Positions 61,393 to 64,000 of a stretch of DNA of 64,000 bases are shown here, piece by piece. The translations under genes and the position numbers were made by a program. The notes below the pieces were generated by a model that worked only from the letters and a program-made list of their open reading frames with translations, had not been told where the DNA came from and made no database searches. The stretch lies in contig NZ_JBGFSP010000003.1 in NCBI RefSeq assembly GCF_041227145.1, positions 310,001-374,000 on the forward strand, read 5' to 3'. This stretch comes from Bacteroides sp. AN502(2024). GTDB lineage: Bacteria; Bacteroidota; Bacteroidia; Bacteroidales; Bacteroidaceae. Positions within the stretch are counted from its first letter, which is position 1; each line of letters opens with the position of its first letter.

Positions 61393-62031
61393 ATGAATAA
61401 ATACTATCAAATCTTAGGCAGGGTGCTCGCATCAGGAAAGACGCAAGCAAACAGGAAAGGGAACATCCGCTACCTCCTGAACGAACGACTCACGCTCACC
61501 CCTGCCGACCTCCTCGACATCTTCGAGGGACATCCCATAGCGCGAAAAAAACTCAAAGACGAGCTGCAGCTCTTCATGCAAGGCGAGCGCAACGTGGAGA
61601 GATACCGCGAGGCGGGCATCAACTGGTGGGACTACTGCGGTTCCATACTCGTGAACAGTTATCCGACATACCTTGAAAAACTCCCGCCGCTTATCGAACG
61701 GATCAACAGGGAAAAACGGAGCAGCAAGAACTACGTGCTGTTCCTTGGCTCGACAGATGCGGAGAGCAATCAGGCGCCGTGCCTGAGCCTCGTGCAGTTC
61801 CAGATCGAGCAAGGGGAACTGGTGATGACGGCTTACCAGCGGAGCAGCGATGCCAACCTCGGACTGCCTGCCGACATCTACCATCTCTACCTCATGGCCA
61901 GACAGATTGAGCTGCCACTGAAGTCCATCACGCTCAACCTCGGTAACGTGCATATCTACGAGAACAACATCAGCCGGACGGAGCAGCTGCTTGCCGGGAA
62001 CGGGAACATCAAATTTGAACTGAACGTATGA
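61393..62031 (+). CDS. Thymidylate-synthase-fold enzyme, possibly dCMP-specific
   Basis: The 212-residue protein has the C-terminal thymidylate synthase core: catalytic Cys130 in APCLSLVQFQ, the phosphate-binding QRSSD, LGLPADI and the H-x-Y motif NVHIY (His187). The residue equivalent to Asn177 of E. coli ThyA is Asp161, 31 residues after the Cys, as Asp179 follows Cys148 in T4 dCMP hydroxymethylase. That exchange marks preference for dCMP over dUMP. The N-terminal part is shortened and atypical. It overlaps the Dam-type gene by 4 bases. Confidence 0.75.
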   Translation: MNKYYQILGRVLASGKTQANRKGNIRYLLNERLTLTPADLLDIFEGHPIARKKLKDELQLFMQGERNVERYREAGINWWDYCGSILVNSYPTYLEKLPPLIERINREKRSSKNYVLFLGSTDAESNQAPCLSLVQFQIEQGELVMTAYQRSSDANLGLPADIYHLYLMARQIELPLKSITLNLGNVHIYENNISRTEQLLAGNGNIKFELNV

Positions 62032-62870
62032 GCAGAAAGATGTATATGTCCGCACCGCTTCCTTTCGTGGGGCAGAAACGAATGTTCGCCAAGGAGTTTA
62101 TAAAGGTGTTGGAGCAGTTCCCGAAAAACACGGTGTTCGTGGACCTGTTCGGCGGTTCAGGCCTGCTATCGCACATTGCAAAATGCCAAAAGCCAGACGC
62201 TACCGTGGTGTACAACGATTTCGACAACTACCGCCGCAGGTTGGCACATATACCACAGACAAACGACCTTATCGCCGACATCCGCAACATGGTGGGAGAT
62301 GCTGTACCGCGACACAAGCCAATTATCGGGGAACTTCGGGAGCGTATCTTCAGACGCATCGAACAGGAGGAACGGACGGTCGGATACGTTGATTTTATCA
62401 CGCTCTCCTCATCGCTCATGTTCTCCATGAAGTACAAACTGTGCGTCACGGAGATGCGAAAGGAAGCCCTCTACAATAATATCAGGAAAGCGGACTACCC
62501 GGAATGCACAGATTATCTGGACGGGCTGGAAATCGTGTCGTGCGACTACAAGGAGATATTCGAGAAGTACAAGGATACGCCGGGCGTGGTATTCCTCGTC
62601 GACCCGCCATACCTGTCCACTGATGTAGGGACTTACAATATGTATTGGCGTATGTCGGATTATCTCGACGTGCTGAACGTGCTTGCCGGACACTCTTTCG
62701 TCTATTTCACCTCGAACAAGTCATCCATCCTCGAGCTGTGTGAATGGATAGGCAAAAACCGGAACATCGGAAACCCCTTCGAGAAATGCATACGTGTGGA
62801 ATTCAACGCGCACATGAACTACAACGCGTCATACACAGACATGATGCTTTACAAGAAAGAGGCTGTCTGA
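62028..62870 (+). CDS. Dam-type DNA adenine N6-methyltransferase (D12 class)
   Basis: The 280-residue enzyme has the D12-class order of motifs: PFVGQKRMF at the start (SAM-binding region X), VFVDLFGGSGLLS (motif I) and the catalytic DPPY at residues 192-195. It methylates adenine in DNA, and phages use it against restriction or for regulation, as Mu does through GATC methylation at mom. Its target sequence cannot be read from the protein. Translation is coupled to the TS-fold gene. Confidence 0.92.
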   Translation: MSRKMYMSAPLPFVGQKRMFAKEFIKVLEQFPKNTVFVDLFGGSGLLSHIAKCQKPDATVVYNDFDNYRRRLAHIPQTNDLIADIRNMVGDAVPRHKPIIGELRERIFRRIEQEERTVGYVDFITLSSSLMFSMKYKLCVTEMRKEALYNNIRKADYPECTDYLDGLEIVSCDYKEIFEKYKDTPGVVFLVDPPYLSTDVGTYNMYWRMSDYLDVLNVLAGHSFVYFTSNKSSILELCEWIGKNRNIGNPFEKCIRVEFNAHMNYNASYTDMMLYKKEAV

Positions 62871-62882
62871 CGGCGTTTCTTT

Positions 62883-62952
62883 GCCCCCTGTTGGAACGGA
62901 AAGCCCCCGGCGGTAACTTGTCCGCCGGGGGCTTTCCGTTCCAACAGGGGGC
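62883..62952. terminator. Perfect 31-bp inverted repeat between convergent genes
   Basis: The arms 62883-62913 and 62922-62952 are exactly complementary over 31 bases with an 8-base loop TAACTTGT. The inner part, AAAGCCCCCGGCGG and its complement, is a usual bidirectional terminator, and the outer arms lengthen it far beyond need. It separates the Dam gene from the leftward gene whose stop is at 62955. Confidence 0.8.
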
Positions 62953-62954
62953 TA

Positions 62955-63395
62955 TTATTGAAGCCGCTTGATTGCCACGCACGAATAGACCTCGATGTTC
63001 TCCACGATGTCCTCATGGTTGTGGTTCGTCTGGCTCTCCACCAAGTCAAACACCTTGAAGGTGTCGCCCTCCATGCAGGACAGCCGTTCATGTATCAACT
63101 CCGGCAGGTCGAAGACTTCCAACGCCTCTTCTCGGAACGGGCTGCTCTCGCTTGCCGCGCCTTTCCAGTCCGTAACGATATGCAACTTCACTTCAGGCTC
63201 GGCACGGTATTCCACACCGTTCACTATCGCTTTCCAACGTATCGGACAGAACTCCACGAACACCGCCGGGCGTTCCCAGTTCTCCTCCTGCTCGATGAAC
63301 TCCACGTTGTGGTTCCACAGGTCGATGTGCCTGATGATGCCACCGCCTACCTCCTTCAACTCCTTGCAGAGCAAATTGTACAGTTCCTTTCTCAT
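62955..63395 (-). CDS. Head-tail joining/tail completion-like protein
   Basis: The 146-residue protein is located directly after the Mu G-like gene with a 4-base overlap. Its mixed strand-helix sequence (PAVFVEFCPIRWKAIVNGVEYRAEPEVKLHIVTDW, DLPELIHERLSCMEGDTFKVFDLVESQTNHNHEDI) is like tail terminator or Mu gp37-type proteins. The call is by neighbourhood and style only. Confidence 0.55.
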   Translation of the reverse strand: MRKELYNLLCKELKEVGGGIIRHIDLWNHNVEFIEQEENWERPAVFVEFCPIRWKAIVNGVEYRAEPEVKLHIVTDWKGAASESSPFREEALEVFDLPELIHERLSCMEGDTFKVFDLVESQTNHNHEDIVENIEVYSCVAIKRLQ

Positions 63396-63949
63396 TTTCG
63401 TTTGATGTCAAATTCCACATTAAAATATTCCGTTATGTTCTCCTCGATGATTTCCCTGACCGCCTGCTCCACTTCGGGAGATGTGCCAAGGAACTGCCGC
63501 CGGGGGATCTTTATCGTACTGCCTTCCTTCTTCAATGCCATGAACTTCCAAAACTCCGCCTCAGTGGTCAGCTGCACGGTGTGCTTGTCCTTGCGCAACG
63601 TCCCGTCCTTCCTGCGCCCGAAAGAGCCGGTAGCTTCGTAGTACTTGTGCCAGAAGTACCGCTTCATCTTCTTCGTCACCTTGATTTCACCGCCCTCGTT
63701 ATGAATGGCGGCGTAGGGCAAGGTGGTGTAAAAGATGATGCTGTCCTCCGTTGTCCGGCTGCCGATGCTCTTGCGAAGGTTACCAGTATCTATCAGGATG
63801 GAACCACCCGGACGGGTCGGACTTTTATGCCGCGCCCACGCCTCGCTGAAAAACGCCTGCCGCTCGAAGTTCCGGTCGAACTCATCGCCCATCTCCACCC
63901 TGATGTCCTTCAGTATCCTCCGGATGATTTTCCGCACGTCGTCATTCAT
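63392..63949 (-). CDS. Mu G-like virion morphogenesis protein
   Basis: From the ATG at 63949 the product is 185 residues. The segment ILIDTGNLRKSIGSR, then YAAIHNEGGEI and IPRRQFLGTSPEV near the end are the pattern of the Mu G/phage tail-S family, needed for joining tail to head. The preceding gene ends at 63942, overlapping this start by 8 bases, so the module continues to the right. Confidence 0.85.
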   Translation of the reverse strand: MNDDVRKIIRRILKDIRVEMGDEFDRNFERQAFFSEAWARHKSPTRPGGSILIDTGNLRKSIGSRTTEDSIIFYTTLPYAAIHNEGGEIKVTKKMKRYFWHKYYEATGSFGRRKDGTLRKDKHTVQLTTEAEFWKFMALKKEGSTIKIPRRQFLGTSPEVEQAVREIIEENITEYFNVEFDIKRK

Positions 63950-64000
63950 AATCCTCGTCATTAAAGAGTAAAAGCTGGCGGATGTCATCATCGTCAGCTA
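63942..64000 (-). CDS. C-terminal end of a further phage gene, partial
   Basis: A leftward frame open to the window edge reads ADDDDIRQLLLFNDEDYE and stops at 63942-63944 (TGA), overlapping the start of the Mu G-like gene. The acidic tail and tight overlap support a real gene. Its identity lies outside the window. Confidence 0.5.
   Translation of the reverse strand, partial: ADDDDIRQLLLFNDEDYE

Larger units (their letters stand above)
32020..64000. mobile_element. Mu-like prophage with DGR, right part outside window
   Basis: About 32 kb of phage genes starts where the caspase gene stops. Mu-type features are the DUF935 portal, the Mu F-like and Mu G-like proteins, the gp36-like protein, the protease with internal scaffold start, and regularly spaced terminal repeats. 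No attachment core or site-specific integrase is visible, and the target is a protein gene, as expected of transposition. The early region with transposase and repressor must be to the right. The DGR-bearing Mu-like phages of Bacteroides known as Hankyphage are the likely relatives. The exact left terminus (about 32020 plus or minus 10) is inferred. Confidence 0.88.

Noticed and set aside
1..64000. CRISPR arrays and rRNA genes
   Set aside because: No series of regularly spaced identical repeats with unique spacers and no rRNA-like conserved sequence was seen. The repeat clusters at 22.3 and 32.0 kb are too short and have no spacers.

Overview
The window joins two kinds of DNA. Positions 1 to about 32.02 kb are a Bacteroides-type chromosome. 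The signs are a SusC/SusD pair, BACON-domain lipoproteins, an M60 metallopeptidase, an ECF sigma/FecR pair, many lipobox signal peptides and the Bacteroidetes -7 promoter box TAnnTTTG. From about 32.02 kb to the right edge lies most of a Mu-like (transposable) prophage. It carries a complete diversity-generating retroelement (DGR) and resembles the DGR-bearing Bacteroides phages known as Hankyphage. Its transposase and repressor end is not in the window.

Host part. 1-9.6 kb is a nutrient-acquisition locus: the SusC C-terminus, SusD, three surface lipoproteins and a secreted BACON/M60 peptidase likely aimed at mucin-type glycoproteins. 9.6-11.5 kb holds two decayed genes, an ABC exporter and a DUF4858-like outer-membrane protein. 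11.9-13.6 kb is a divergent FecR/ECF sigma pair with facing promoters. 13.7-19.8 kb encodes an AddA/AddB-like helicase-nuclease. 19.8-22.1 kb is a tight GNAT / PAPS-reductase-like / ParB-like trio. 22.2-22.7 kb is gene-free and has clustered repeats, a terminator and a tRNA-3'-end-like fragment, so it may be an island attachment region. 22.8-25.2 kb is a five-gene compact operon of mostly unknown proteins ending in a GIY-YIG nuclease. 25.4-32.0 kb is an operon of exported Sel1-repeat and caspase-like proteases, an AbiGi-family protein and an exported transglutaminase-like protein. The prophage has inserted into the last codons of what was a third caspase gene at the head of this operon.

Prophage part. 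Leftward from 52.8 kb run the head protease with an internal scaffold start, major capsid, amidase, two overlapping spanin-like genes, tail tube, tail chaperone with -1 frameshift, tape measure, distal tail and hub proteins, and a 2309-residue receptor-binding protein whose C-terminus is the DGR variable region (VR). Rightward from 53.0 kb run the small and large terminase, gp36-like, portal and Mu F-like proteins, a holin-like protein, the DGR template repeat (TR), the reverse transcriptase and its partner gene, an HTH protein, a thymidylate-synthase-fold enzyme and a Dam-type methylase. Leftward Mu G-like head/tail-joining genes close the window.

TR and VR align without gaps over about 120 nt, and every difference falls on a template adenine. 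The unusual layers found are the DGR itself with a promoter before TR, an RT with a fused C-terminal domain, two antisense-strand structured RNA candidates, a canonical T_TTT_TTC slip site joining portal to Mu F, an Asp at the dCMP-specificity position of the TS-fold enzyme, and two candidate defence-like operons in the host.
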